A stretch of 64,000 nt of DNA from Niabella sp. (GCA_017744795.1 JAGIAQ010000005.1:3969-67968), one strand, 5' to 3'; counted from the stretch's first letter, positions 8,597 to 17,652 are shown. The notes: generated from the sequence alone by a model not told the origin. Made by a program: numbers and translations.

Positions 8597-9346
8597 CTAT
8601 AAATGCTTTACCAATACTTCTACTCCTGCAAAAAATACTAATAGGGCCGTTAACCGTTTTACAATTAAGGGGTTGAAGGTTACCGACATTCTTGATCCTG
8701 CCTGTCCGCCGATAAAGACTGCAAGGCATAGTAAAAGAATTCTTACATAATTTATATTGTCGGGAAGGTGGGTCAGCTGACCCATAATTCCGGAAACCGA
8801 ATTTACCAGTATAAATACACTTGCAGTGGCCGCTATTTTCTTGGGAAGATCCCATTTCATTAAATTTAAAACCGGTGATAGAAAGATTCCGCCGCCTATT
8901 CCCACCAAACCAGACAGGAAGCCTATTGCTCCGCCCAATGCACTGTTTTTCAGAAAAGAATTGTTCCCGGAATGTTCAATGTCAGCAACAGAAAGGGGCG
9001 TGGTCTTTATCCAAAGCAAAAGGGCTGCAATAATCAGGCTGCAACCCAGGATAATAAAATAGATATTTTGACTGATGCGTAAAATGGCCCCGAAATAGGC
9101 CATTGGTATGCTTAACACAACCAGGGGAACAATTTTTTTCCAGTTTACCTGGTGGTTTTTCACATAAATATAAACCCCGCCGCAAACGACAATAATATTG
9201 CAAATAAGGGCAATAAGCCGCAGCTCCTTAAAAGGTAGTGCATACATTGCCAGTACCGCCAGATAGCTTGAGCCGCCGCCAAATCCTACCGATGAATAAA
9301 TAAACGCGATGAACGCGAAAAAGATCACTAACTCCCAATGGGGCAT
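8597..9346 (-). CDS. TauE/SafE (DUF81) family sulfite/sulfonate exporter-like membrane protein
   Basis: A polytopic membrane protein with the duplicated glycine-rich family motifs 'YSSVGFGGGSSYLAVLAMY' near the N terminus and 'GLVGIGGGIFLSPVLNL' in the second half. TauE/SafE proteins are thought to export sulfur-containing anions. The ORF can start at 9418, but the internal ATG at 9346 ('MPHWELVIFFAFIAF') matches the usual family N terminus, gives ~249 residues, and is preceded by a promoter-like TATATTTT, so I chose it. It is first of the leftward moaD-moaE-fdhD group, which may reflect the sulfur chemistry of cofactor synthesis (inference). Confidence 0.88.
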   Translation of the reverse strand: MPHWELVIFFAFIAFIYSSVGFGGGSSYLAVLAMYALPFKELRLIALICNIIVVCGGVYIYVKNHQVNWKKIVPLVVLSIPMAYFGAILRISQNIYFIILGCSLIIAALLLWIKTTPLSVADIEHSGNNSFLKNSALGGAIGFLSGLVGIGGGIFLSPVLNLMKWDLPKKIAATASVFILVNSVSGIMGQLTHLPDNINYVRILLLCLAVFIGGQAGSRMSVTFNPLIVKRLTALLVFFAGVEVLVKHL

Positions 9347-9418
9347 AATTGACAAAATATAAACTAAAGTAGCTATAAAAATAATACTCCCATTTAAAAT
9401 CCTCAATGATTCGTTCAC

Positions 9419-9681
9419 TGTTTGCTTAGATCTTTTAACCTGGATATATTAATTGTTACAGGATGCGGTCATAAAGAAGAAAATTGAATCCATCTCATTC
9501 AGTCTTCGATGGCAAAGGGGACCCTGTGGAAGCCGTTCGGTCAGGTTTGGCTACAAAGATTTATATTAACAGTCAGAAACGGGAGAAGGTACCGGCACCA
9601 ATGGTATAAAGGATGTTTCCAATACCGGTGATTTTAAGATCGGAATGCAGGGAGGAACCAGCTTTGTTTCAATAGTAATAA
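9419..9681. other. Intergenic segment, possible decayed coding remnant
   Basis: About 260 bp separate the divergent TauE-like and sialidase genes. One frame on the plus strand reads as a protein-like stretch ending 'GDFKIGMQGGTSFVSIVIND' just before the sialidase start, but it has stops upstream and no start codon of its own. It may be a remnant of a lost gene. No terminator or repeat was seen. Confidence 0.3.
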
Positions 9682-10863
9682 ATGATAAAAATGGCGGCAA
9701 CAGAAAAAAGAACACGAACGTTTAAGCGTTTATTGATTTGGGAAGCACTGGTGGGAGTGCTATTGATCCTAAGCGGATGTAGTGCGCGGTTGCAATCGGC
9801 AAGAGAACAGGCAACAATCGTTTTTGCCCCGGATGCCGTATATAGATCTACCCGGATACCGGCACTGGTATACACAAAGCGCGGCTCATTGCTTGCCTTT
9901 TGTGAAGGCCGCATCGGCACCGCCAGCGACTGGGCCGATATGAACCTGATCATGCGCCGCAGCACTGACGGCGGACGCAGCTGGACACCGATCGTGATCA
10001 TCGATTCCATGAAAGGCGGTCCTGTGGGGAATCCTACGCCGATTGTAGATGCAAACGGAACCATTCACCTGCTTTATCAACGGGATTATGCAGAAGGTTT
10101 TTATACCTTTTCGGAAGATGATGGTAGAACCTGGGCAAGGCCGGTGAATATTACCGCAACCTATAATGCATTCAGGCCGGAGTATAACTGGAAGGTGCTG
10201 GCGCCGGGCCCCGGCCATGGTATTCAGCTGAAAAGCGGGCGTTTACTGAGCGCTGTATGGCTGGCCAATTCATCAAAAATAAAACCGCGCAGAAGTCATT
10301 CCCCATCCTGTGTAGCTACTATTTACAGCGATGATCATGGCAAAACATGGAAACGGGGCGCTATTATCGCAGACAGCTCGGCGGCCGTTGCTAACCCCAA
10401 TGAAAGTATGCCCGTGCAGCTGGCGGATGGAAGCGTGCTGATGAGCATCCGGAGCCCTTCGAAACAATTGAGAAGGGCATTTAGCACAAGCCCTGCCGGC
10501 ATTGGCGATTGGACGCGCCTGCGGTTTGCGGATGCTTTATTTGACCCTACGTGTATGGCTTCCATTATTGTGCTGTCTAAACGGAAGTTCAGCAGCGGGG
10601 GAGCCTTGCTGTTTGTGAATCCGGACAGCCGGAATATTGAAAAACATCCGCGCAGCAATCTTTCCGCAAAGCTGTCGTTTGATAACGGGGAGACCTGGAG
10701 CTTTAATAAAGTGATTGATGCAGGCCCTTCGGGCTACAGCGACCTTGCCGTGGATGAAAAGGGGACTGTGTATTGCCTGTATGAGTCGGCAGCAAAAGAC
10801 CGTGATTTTAATTACCGGCTGGTATTAAAAAAAATGCCGGCAGGATGGTTTCAACAAAAATAA
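9682..10863 (+). CDS. Secreted lipoprotein exo-alpha-sialidase (GH33-like, BNR/Asp-box repeats)
   Basis: The protein cleaves terminal sialic acids from glycoconjugates if its family assignment holds. A lipobox ('LLILSGC', Cys33) indicates export and lipid anchoring. The arginine motif appears as 'STRIPALVY' (variant of FRIP, Arg58). Four Asp-box repeats are visible: 'STDGGRSW' (~94), 'SEDDGRTW' (~144), 'YSDDHGKTW' (~215) and 'SFDNGETW' (~332). Candidate catalytic residues are Asp83/86 in 'ASDWADMN', Glu241 in 'NESMPVQ' and Tyr352 in 'SGYSDLAV', with Arg257 and Arg324 completing a triad. An internal start at 9691 is also possible. It is coupled to a NanM-like gene 5 bp downstream. Confidence 0.92.
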   Translation: MIKMAATEKRTRTFKRLLIWEALVGVLLILSGCSARLQSAREQATIVFAPDAVYRSTRIPALVYTKRGSLLAFCEGRIGTASDWADMNLIMRRSTDGGRSWTPIVIIDSMKGGPVGNPTPIVDANGTIHLLYQRDYAEGFYTFSEDDGRTWARPVNITATYNAFRPEYNWKVLAPGPGHGIQLKSGRLLSAVWLANSSKIKPRRSHSPSCVATIYSDDHGKTWKRGAIIADSSAAVANPNESMPVQLADGSVLMSIRSPSKQLRRAFSTSPAGIGDWTRLRFADALFDPTCMASIIVLSKRKFSSGGALLFVNPDSRNIEKHPRSNLSAKLSFDNGETWSFNKVIDAGPSGYSDLAVDEKGTVYCLYESAAKDRDFNYRLVLKKMPAGWFQQK

Positions 10864-10868
10864 GCCGG

Positions 10869-11912
10869 ATGAAAATAAAAGGATTCGTAGTATTAATAGT
10901 GATACAGCTACTGCTGAAAACAACCGCTGCGCAGCAATTTGCGATCGAGCAATGGAATGTATTGCCTGATAGTACTGGTTTTGCGGGTTCCTTTGCAGGA
11001 CTGATCAATGACCAGCTGGTGGTGGCCGGCGGCAGCAATTTTCCGGGAGGCGGGGCACCCTGGCTGGGGTCGAAAAAAGTATGGTACGATCAGGTGTTTT
11101 TGTTTGACAATAAAACGGCAACATGGAAAAAGATCGGTAACCTGCCGCTGCCTCTTGGTTATGGCGTTTCCGTTTCATTGCCGGAAGGATTGCTTTGCAT
11201 AGGAGGCAGCAATGCGGCAGGGCATAGCGCTGCCGTATTGCTGCTGCAGCTAAAAGCCGGAAAGCTGCAAACAGATACATTACCACCCTTGCCGCTGCCG
11301 CTGGCGAACACTTGCGGTGCGTTGGTAGGAGATAAGATTTATGTGGCGGGGGGCATCACAGCGCCAGACGCAAAGAGTACTTCTGCAGCTTTTTTTGAGC
11401 TGGATCTTTCGAAGGGGTTAAAGAACGCAAAATGGAAAGCGTTACCTGCCTGGCCGGGTCCCTCGCGCATGTTGGGCGTAGCGGCAGCCGTTGACAATTG
11501 TTTTTATTTGTTCAGTGGCGCTCAGCTGGCTAACGGGCAAAGGGTGTATCTCCGTGACGCCTATCGTTTTTCGAAAAGATCCGGATGGATGAAAATAGCT
11601 GACCTGCCGCATCCGGTGCTGGCCGCGCCCACACCATTGCTGCATGATAAGCAGCATATTTTTCTTTTAGGGGGTGATGATGGCAGTAACGCCGGGAAAG
11701 ACCTGCGGGAAGCGCATCCCGGCTTTAGCAAACAGCTGCTGGCTTATGATTACAGGAAAAATAAATGGTCGGTGTTACCCGCTAAGATGGACGTGCCGTT
11801 TGTCCCGGTAACAACCACCGCCGTTTTGTGGAAAGGGCAATGGGTGGTTCCCGGGGGTGAAATAAAGCCAGGCATTCGTACGCCTATGGTGTTGCGGATT
11901 TTTAAAAAATAA
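10869..11912 (+). CDS. nanM: NanM-like N-acetylneuraminate epimerase (cyclically permuted mutarotase, Kelch repeats)
   Basis: NanM-type proteins are periplasmic Kelch beta-propellers that speed conversion of alpha- to beta-sialic acid after sialidase cleavage. Kelch features include 'VVAGGSNFPGG', 'LLCIGGSNAAG', 'IYVAGGI' and 'IFLLGGDDGSN'. The start at 10869, 5 bp after the sialidase stop, gives a clear signal peptide ('MKIKGFVVLIVIQLLLKTTAAQ'-like, cleavage near AAQQ); the longer ORF from 10845 overlaps the sialidase and adds only a short leader. Co-transcription with the sialidase is almost certain. No sialic acid transporter, aldolase or kinase gene lies nearby. Confidence 0.9.
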   Translation: MKIKGFVVLIVIQLLLKTTAAQQFAIEQWNVLPDSTGFAGSFAGLINDQLVVAGGSNFPGGGAPWLGSKKVWYDQVFLFDNKTATWKKIGNLPLPLGYGVSVSLPEGLLCIGGSNAAGHSAAVLLLQLKAGKLQTDTLPPLPLPLANTCGALVGDKIYVAGGITAPDAKSTSAAFFELDLSKGLKNAKWKALPAWPGPSRMLGVAAAVDNCFYLFSGAQLANGQRVYLRDAYRFSKRSGWMKIADLPHPVLAAPTPLLHDKQHIFLLGGDDGSNAGKDLREAHPGFSKQLLAYDYRKNKWSVLPAKMDVPFVPVTTTAVLWKGQWVVPGGEIKPGIRTPMVLRIFKK

Positions 11913-12065
11913 TCGTCATAACAGGCAGCGCTAAATCCCATAACAGCCGATTATAAAGATGAAGCCGGAGGCTAAAAGTACTCCCTCAGTGTTTCTGTGT
12001 TTCAGTGGCTTTTTCGGCCCTGCGGGCCATAGCTTCTTTTCTGCAGGGAACATATTTGTGTTATT

Positions 12066-12806
12066 TTAAATTCTCCCGATCCTTAAAAGTAACGGAAAGC
12101 GCACCTCCTTTTTTGCTCCATCATTCCAAAGTTGTTTAAGTTCCGCGTGTAATTTCTCAACCGGATTATACCCGTTTTGCCGGATAAAATGCTTAACAGC
12201 TGACCAGGTATTTAAATAACCGATCAAATGCTCCAGCATCCAGTGCTGGCGGTTTTCAAATTGCGGCGTTTGCAGCTCCTCAAAAGGGAATGGAATAGTT
12301 GTGTAGCTCTCGTCAATATATTTTCGTTCTTTGTCCCAATAGGTTCCGACAACATTCGTGTAGAAGTCGGCAATTATAGGATCTATTTCTTCAGAGATCT
12401 TAATGTTGCCATAGCCCGTTACACAAAGCAACGCATCTTTAGTTGCGGTCCGTCTTACTTCTGCATAGAATTGCTCAAAGTCGAACCAATGAATCGCCTG
12501 CGCCACAATAATTAAATCGAACAGTTGGTTGCTGAAATCAGTTTTTTCTGCCGGTTGCACCGAATAGGAAATAGTATCAGCCAGTAGTGCATGGTCTATC
12601 TGCGACTGGCTGATATCTGTTGCAAAAACATGCTCAAAGGTTTTTGCTAATTCATACGCGATCTGCCCGTTCCCGGTTCCGCAATCCCAGGCATTTTTTT
12701 TAGCTGGAACAATGGAATTTATATAATCAAAAAAGGCTGCTGGATAACCAGGCCGGTACTTTGCGTATTGATCAGATTGTGTTGAGAAGTTGTCTTTTGT
12801 TGCCAT
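12066..12806 (-). CDS. Class I SAM-dependent methyltransferase
   Basis: A 246-residue cytosolic methyltransferase with SAM-binding motif I 'WDCGTGNGQIAYELA' near residue 41, the acidic loop 'FATDISQSQID' and motif 'LFDLIIVAQAIHWFDFEQF'. The N terminus 'STQSDQYAKYRPGYP' is typical of a UbiE/TAM-like subgroup that annotation pipelines often label trans-aconitate or generic methyltransferase. The substrate cannot be told from the sequence. It stands alone on the minus strand between the sialidase pair and a GNAT gene. Confidence 0.9.
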   Translation of the reverse strand: MATKDNFSTQSDQYAKYRPGYPAAFFDYINSIVPAKKNAWDCGTGNGQIAYELAKTFEHVFATDISQSQIDHALLADTISYSVQPAEKTDFSNQLFDLIIVAQAIHWFDFEQFYAEVRRTATKDALLCVTGYGNIKISEEIDPIIADFYTNVVGTYWDKERKYIDESYTTIPFPFEELQTPQFENRQHWMLEHLIGYLNTWSAVKHFIRQNGYNPVEKLHAELKQLWNDGAKKEVRFPLLLRIGRI

Positions 12807-12857
12807 AGCGTATCCGGCTAATTAGTTCTTTTCTTAGATCGCATCATTAATTTTCTA

Positions 12858-13361
12858 TCAGGCAATCCGCTTGCCTACTATATTTAATCCCCGTTCCTGA
12901 CCGTCTAAAACAGCAATATTGGGCAGCATCGCCCAATCTTCAAATCCAAAGTGTTTGAATAGTTTCAGGCTTGGCTCGTTATGTGCAAAAATAAATCCAA
13001 GCAAGGTTTTTATTCCAAATGCCGGAGCCTGTTCAATACAATATTGTAGAATGCTTTTTCCCAGGCCCTTCCCTCTTTGTGCTGCATCCAGGTAAATACT
13101 TATCTCTACCGTGGCATCATAGGCAGGTCGCCCATAAAAGGATTGAAAACTAACCCAGCCAACTATTTCCCCGGCATTGTTTTCTATAACCCAAAGCGGT
13201 CGTTTATCCGGGCTGTGCTCGTCAAACCATCTTTGTTTGCTTTCAACCGAAACCGGCTCTGTGTCGGCCGTAACCATTCTTGATGGAATGGTGGAATTGT
13301 ATATCGCTACAATGCGCTCCAGGTCCGCTTTCTTCGCATCTCTATATATCAGGCTGGCCAT
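12858..13361 (-). CDS. GNAT N-acetyltransferase, phosphinothricin/methionine-sulfoximine acetyltransferase-like
   Basis: A single GNAT domain of 167 residues. The acetyl-CoA pyrophosphate loop is 'AAQRGKGLGKSIL', and 'PSRMVTADTEPVSVESKQRWF' with 'PLWVIENNAGEIVGWVSF' and 'FYGRPAYDATVEISIYL' resembles PAT/MnaT enzymes that acetylate small amino-acid analogues. The substrate is inferred only from this resemblance. The gene precedes the methyltransferase by about 50 bp on the same strand and may be co-transcribed with it. Confidence 0.88.
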   Translation of the reverse strand: MASLIYRDAKKADLERIVAIYNSTIPSRMVTADTEPVSVESKQRWFDEHSPDKRPLWVIENNAGEIVGWVSFQSFYGRPAYDATVEISIYLDAAQRGKGLGKSILQYCIEQAPAFGIKTLLGFIFAHNEPSLKLFKHFGFEDWAMLPNIAVLDGQERGLNIVGKRIA

Positions 13362-13424
13362 AAATTTGATAAATTAAGCTGTTTTGCAGATGCAATATAA
13401 ATAAGATAAACGCCCGGATACAAA

Positions 13425-13456
13425 TTTGATAGAACAAATACTATCCTTTATTTTTA
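13425..13456 (+). promoter_or_regulatory. Bacteroidota-type promoter before the DUF5916-like gene
   Basis: TTTG at 13425-13428 is followed after 20 bp by TATTTTTA at 13449-13456, one mismatch from the Bacteroidota -7 element TAnnTTTG. The spacing fits the -33/-7 arrangement, and the TTG start codon lies about 20 bp further on. Confidence 0.55.
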
Positions 13457-13477
13457 CGACGAGGAAAACCTACGATC

Positions 13478-15646
13478 TTGCGAATATTTATTTTGCCCTG
13501 CTTATTGCTTTTTGCAATAAGTTCATATGCTCAAAAAAAGAACAGTAATTACACGCTGCACATGCACCGTTCTTCTTCTGCCATAACGATTGACGGTGTT
13601 ATGGATGAGGAAGGGTGGAAGCAGGCCGACGTTGCCGGCGATTTTTTTATGGTATTGCCCATGGACACCAGCCATGCAAAAGTGCATACTGAAGTTCGAA
13701 TGACCTATGACAATGAGAACCTCTACCTGATGGCAACCTGTTATCATGATGGGCATAAATACATGGTAGAATCGCTGCGGCGCGATTTCAGTTTTCTAAA
13801 GAACGATAATTTTCTATTGTTTATGGATCCTTTTGACGATCAGACCAACGGCTTTTCCTTTGGTGCCAATGCTGCGGGCGCGCAATGGGATGGTACAATG
13901 TATGAAGGCGGAAAAGTCGACCTGAGCTGGGATAACAAATGGACCTCCGTTGTAAAAAATTATCCGGATAAATGGATATTCGAAGCGGCCATTCCTTTTA
14001 AATCCATCCGCTATAAAAAAGGCATTACCGAATGGGGAATTAATTTTAGTCGCCTGGATATTACTGCCGCTGAAAAATCGAGCTGGGCGCCGGTGCCCCG
14101 GCAGTTTCCCACGGCATCGCTTGCCTACACCGGGACGTTGATATGGGACGAACCGCCGCCAACTGCAGGCTCCAATGTCTCCATTATTCCCTATGCACTC
14201 GGCGGTATTTCCAAAAATTATGAAAAGAAGCAACCAACGGAATATAAAAAGAATATCGGCGGCGATGTGAAAATTGCGGTGACCTCTTCTTTAAATCTGG
14301 ACCTGACCGTAAACCCGGATTTTTCCCAGACAGATGTGGATCAGCAGATCGTTAATCTGGACCGGTATGAATTATTCTTTCCCGAAAAACGACAATTCTT
14401 TTTAGAGAACGCGGACCTTTTTGCCAACTTTGGGTATGCCAATATACGGCCTTTCTTTTCGCGACGTATTGGTTTGAATGCGCCGATTCGTTTCGGGGCA
14501 AGACTAAGCGGTAAACTCAATAAAGACTGGCGCATCGGTTTTATGGACATGCAAACGGGCAGTGTAGCGGAGACAGGGTTGCCGGCACAAAATTTTGGCG
14601 TTATAGCGTTGCAGCGGCGCGTGTTTGCCCGGTCCAACATCGGGTTCATCTTTGTTAATAAGCAATCCCTCAACTACACACCTGGCGCGGATTCCAGCAA
14701 ACCGGTTTATTCATTATACAATCGTAACGCAGGCCTGGAATATAACCTGGCATCTGCCAATAACCAATGGACCGGCAAGTTGTTGTTTTTAAAATCGTTT
14801 AACGACGGACCCAATAAAAAAGATTGGGTGCACGCTGCCAATCTTCAGTACTTAACCCGTAAGTGGCTGTTGCTTTGGCAACAGGAATATGTGGGCAATA
14901 ATTACAATGCGGAAGTAGGCTATGTACCCCGCAGGAGCTATTTCCGCATGTATCCGCAGGCAGGCTATTTATTCTTTCCAAAAGCAGGCAAGTTCATAAG
15001 TCACGGGCCAAAGGTGATTGCATCTGCTTATTTCAATGAATCGATGCATCGTACCGATGACGAATACACCTTTCAATACAACTTCAACTTTCGCGATCAG
15101 AGCACCGCCGATATTTTGGTCGCCCGTGATTTTGTACAATTATTAACTCCTTTTGATCCTACCAATTCGGGCAAAGATTCACTGGCAAAAGGCTCACAGC
15201 ACAACTGGGTTGTTTACGGGGCCGATTATTTTTCACGACCGCAACAATTATTTACGTATTCATTATCTGCCCGGTTTGGCGGTTATTACGCAAACGGCAA
15301 ACGAACGACTATTTCAGGAGAATTGGGCTATCGATTCCAGCCATACGTCGGTATTAATATTAAGGCCAGCTATAATAAACTGGATATGCCGGCACCCTGG
15401 AATCAAACATACTTCTGGCTCATCGGACCAAGGATAGATGTAACCATGACGAATAAAATTTTCTTTACAGCGTTCATGCAGTACAACCAGCAAACGAAGA
15501 ATATCAATCTTAATACCCGTTTTCAATGGCGGTATAGCCCGGCTTCAGATTTCTTCCTGGTGTATAGCGATAACTATTTGCCCGAGCCCTTCTCCGTTCG
15601 CAATCGCGCTGTGGTATTGAAATTTAATTATTGGTGGAATCTTTAA
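13478..15646 (+). CDS. DUF5916-type outer-membrane protein with N-terminal CBM9-like domain
   Basis: A 722-residue exported protein. The signal peptide is 'RIFILPCLLLFAISSYAQ'. An N-terminal carbohydrate-binding-like (CBM9/DOMON) domain begins at 'ITIDGVMDEEGWKQAD', and the DUF5916 signature 'FFPEKRQFFLENADLF' follows near residue 300. The C-terminal half is rich in alternating aromatic strands and ends in a terminal-leucine beta-strand, consistent with an outer-membrane barrel. The start is TTG at 13478; no in-frame ATG gives the signal peptide, and an AGGAAA lies 10 bp upstream. The ligand is unknown, though members are common in polysaccharide-degrading Bacteroidota. Confidence 0.9.
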   Translation: MRIFILPCLLLFAISSYAQKKNSNYTLHMHRSSSAITIDGVMDEEGWKQADVAGDFFMVLPMDTSHAKVHTEVRMTYDNENLYLMATCYHDGHKYMVESLRRDFSFLKNDNFLLFMDPFDDQTNGFSFGANAAGAQWDGTMYEGGKVDLSWDNKWTSVVKNYPDKWIFEAAIPFKSIRYKKGITEWGINFSRLDITAAEKSSWAPVPRQFPTASLAYTGTLIWDEPPPTAGSNVSIIPYALGGISKNYEKKQPTEYKKNIGGDVKIAVTSSLNLDLTVNPDFSQTDVDQQIVNLDRYELFFPEKRQFFLENADLFANFGYANIRPFFSRRIGLNAPIRFGARLSGKLNKDWRIGFMDMQTGSVAETGLPAQNFGVIALQRRVFARSNIGFIFVNKQSLNYTPGADSSKPVYSLYNRNAGLEYNLASANNQWTGKLLFLKSFNDGPNKKDWVHAANLQYLTRKWLLLWQQEYVGNNYNAEVGYVPRRSYFRMYPQAGYLFFPKAGKFISHGPKVIASAYFNESMHRTDDEYTFQYNFNFRDQSTADILVARDFVQLLTPFDPTNSGKDSLAKGSQHNWVVYGADYFSRPQQLFTYSLSARFGGYYANGKRTTISGELGYRFQPYVGINIKASYNKLDMPAPWNQTYFWLIGPRIDVTMTNKIFFTAFMQYNQQTKNINLNTRFQWRYSPASDFFLVYSDNYLPEPFSVRNRAVVLKFNYWWNL

Positions 15647-15653
15647 GAGTTTG

Positions 15654-16181
15654 TCAGGTGTTGAGTATTTTTTCATATGCCTTTCGCGCAGCGCCACGAA
15701 AAAAGACTTCCCCGCAATAGGTATATCCCAATTTTTCCAGTATTCTCAGCATGGCAGTATTGTCAAAATTGGTATCTACTTTAATACTGGGCACACCTTG
15801 TTGTAAACAGATGTCTTCTACTGCTATCATGATTTTGGTAGCCAGCCCTTTTATATTGCGTTCCTGTGAAACCGCCAGCCGGTGAATAACAGCATAAGAT
15901 CCATCCGTAAGCCATTTGCCCTCCAACGCTTCATATGCCGGTTCTATGTCAAAGATCAGTGCAACATAGGCAGTAATGTCACCTTGTTCATCTTCGCACA
16001 CATACCCGTATCCTTTTTCGATATCACGATTAACAACGGTTGGGTTAGGGTATCCGTCCTGCCATTGCGCGCTTCCTTCAACCTTTCTTTTTTCAATAGC
16101 CTGTTGTAAGATGGACCAGATTGAGTCTGCATCAGCTGTTGAAGCCTTGCGTAATTGTATGCTGTTATCTTTTATTGTCAT
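15654..16181 (-). CDS. GNAT N-acetyltransferase
   Basis: A ~175-residue GNAT domain with 'HRLAVSQERNIKGLATKIM' as the acetyl-CoA binding region and a typical C-terminal 'NTAMLRILEKLGYTYCGEV'. The ORF track extends to 16391, but the first 70 residues do not resemble GNAT proteins and would run close to the opposing lipoprotein gene. The ATG at 16181 ('MTIKDNSIQLRKASTAD') is where family homology begins, so I chose it. It converges on the DUF5916-like gene with a 7-bp gap. The substrate is unknown. Confidence 0.88.
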   Translation of the reverse strand: MTIKDNSIQLRKASTADADSIWSILQQAIEKRKVEGSAQWQDGYPNPTVVNRDIEKGYGYVCEDEQGDITAYVALIFDIEPAYEALEGKWLTDGSYAVIHRLAVSQERNIKGLATKIMIAVEDICLQQGVPSIKVDTNFDNTAMLRILEKLGYTYCGEVFFRGAARKAYEKILNT

Positions 16182-16314
16182 GAAGCGATTATGGGTTGTT
16201 GCAATACTCGGTAAAAAAATTGAAAACTTCTTTAACCACATTTTTAAAATCCAATATTGATCCCATTTTTCTGCGCGTACATCCCATTTATAAATAGTAG
16301 AAAGACGTAGTTTA

Positions 16315-16322
16315 TAAATTTG
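16315..16322 (+). promoter_or_regulatory. -7 promoter element TAAATTTG
   Basis: A perfect match to TAnnTTTG lies 15 bp before the ATG at 16338. Transcription would begin near 16328, after the TTG at 16320 that the ORF track used, which argues against that start. Confidence 0.5.
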
Positions 16323-16337
16323 AGTAAAATTTACTTT

Positions 16338-16616
16338 ATGAAATATGTACTGTCGCTGATTATAGCCGTTCTGTTGGTTTCCTGCATGCATAATAATGAT
16401 ACAAAGATTTCCGTATCAAGGCACGATAATCAGCTAATTGTTAAAGCAGAGCGATGGGAGAATGGGTTTAAAAAAGTGGATTATGAACAAAGCTTTCCCG
16501 CGGAACGACTCACAAAAGAGCAGCAGAATGTATTAGTGAATCATATTTTAGATTCGCTTCACCTGCGCCCGGGCCTGAAGGTGGAAGGGGAAACGCGTGT
16601 GCATATAAAGGATTAG
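16338..16616 (+). CDS. Small lipoprotein, function unknown
   Basis: A 92-residue protein with a classical lipoprotein signal, 'MKYVLSLIIAVLLVSC', predicting lipid attachment to Cys16 and export. The remainder is charged and without recognised domain. The ORF track begins at a TTG (16320), but the ATG at 16338 gives the canonical lipoprotein leader and sits just after a -7 promoter element. No operon partner: the GNAT gene is divergent and fic is convergent. Confidence 0.8.
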   Translation: MKYVLSLIIAVLLVSCMHNNDTKISVSRHDNQLIVKAERWENGFKKVDYEQSFPAERLTKEQQNVLVNHILDSLHLRPGLKVEGETRVHIKD

Positions 16617-16691
16617 ATGATTATCAGTTTTAGGATGCCACGAATGCACGAATAGCGCCATGACCTAATCGCGCGTTCGCCGCAAAATATT

Positions 16692-17648
16692 TTATGGCAT
16701 TTTCTTATATCTGGTCAGTTTTTTATCACCCCATTTTTGAAGCAGGCCTTGCTCCACTGCCGCCTTCAGGTCCCTGCTTGCAGAAGCGGACGACAACTCT
16801 TTAAAATGCTGCATATAATCCTTGCGGGAAAAAGTTCCTGTTAGCTGTTCGAGGAAAAGCTGCATTCGTTGCCCACCGGTTAGTCGCTTTGAAGCAGTTT
16901 TAAGCAGATCGTCCAGGGCTTTGTCAATGATCTGTAACAGGTATTCGATAAAACGGGTCGATTTTCCTTCTTTATCGGAAACAGCAAGCGACCGGTAATA
17001 TGCTTCCTGGTTTTTTGCAATAAGGGTTTCAAAAGGAAGAAACTGGAATACAGGGAAGCTATTCATTAAGATGAGTGTTTGCCATAAACGCCCCATTCTG
17101 CCATTGCCATCAGCAAACGGATGAATGAATTCCATTTCATAATGAAATACACAACTTTTGATAAAAACCAATTCTGACGGGTCTTTCAGGTATTTAAACA
17201 GTTCTTTCATTAATCCCGGAACCCGCTCTCCCGGCGGCGCTACATGCGTTACCTGCGATCCTTTTACAATGCCTACGCCCTTTGTACGATAGTTTCCCGA
17301 GTTTGGGATCAATCCTTTCATTAATAATCGATGTGCTTTAAGAAAATCTTTTTCTGAAGAATAGGAAAGGGTATGCAGTTGCTCATAAACAGACAATGCA
17401 TTCATTACTTCTGTAACGTCTTTTTGCGGGCCGATCACCCGTTTGTTTTCCAGCAAGGCTGTTACCTGGTCTTCGGATAAGCTATTACCTTCAATATGCA
17501 GCGAGGCGTGAATGGTTTTGATCTGGTTTTGTTTTCTTAAAGTAGGATTCGCGGGTACCAGGTACTGCGCGTTTACGGCCCCAACTTTTTCGGATATGGA
17601 TGCAATAAGCACTAGTATGCGGGGCGTAATTTCGTATGGAGGTTTCAT
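16692..17648 (-). CDS. Fic-family protein (AMPylase-like) with inhibitory helix and C-terminal winged helix
   Basis: The catalytic Fic motif 'HPFADGNGRMGR' (residues ~176-187) is complete, so the enzyme should transfer AMP (or another NMP) from a nucleotide to a hydroxyl on a target protein. Near residue 49, 'SLHIEGN' matches the class II inhibitory motif (S/T)xxxE(G/N), which blocks ATP binding by the Glu until relieved. The C-terminal ~70 residues look like a winged-helix domain ('LKAAVEQGLLQKWGDKKL'). Length is normal (318). Two tandem palindromes directly upstream suggest autoregulation through that domain (inference). Targets are unknown and no separate antitoxin is seen. Confidence 0.93.
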   Translation of the reverse strand: MKPPYEITPRILVLIASISEKVGAVNAQYLVPANPTLRKQNQIKTIHASLHIEGNSLSEDQVTALLENKRVIGPQKDVTEVMNALSVYEQLHTLSYSSEKDFLKAHRLLMKGLIPNSGNYRTKGVGIVKGSQVTHVAPPGERVPGLMKELFKYLKDPSELVFIKSCVFHYEMEFIHPFADGNGRMGRLWQTLILMNSFPVFQFLPFETLIAKNQEAYYRSLAVSDKEGKSTRFIEYLLQIIDKALDDLLKTASKRLTGGQRMQLFLEQLTGTFSRKDYMQHFKELSSASASRDLKAAVEQGLLQKWGDKKLTRYKKMP

Positions 17649-17652
17649 TTTT

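Noticed and set aside
16182-16391. N-terminal extension of the GNAT ORF
   Set aside because: Seventy residues without family similarity; the ATG at 16181 fits GNAT length and spacing.
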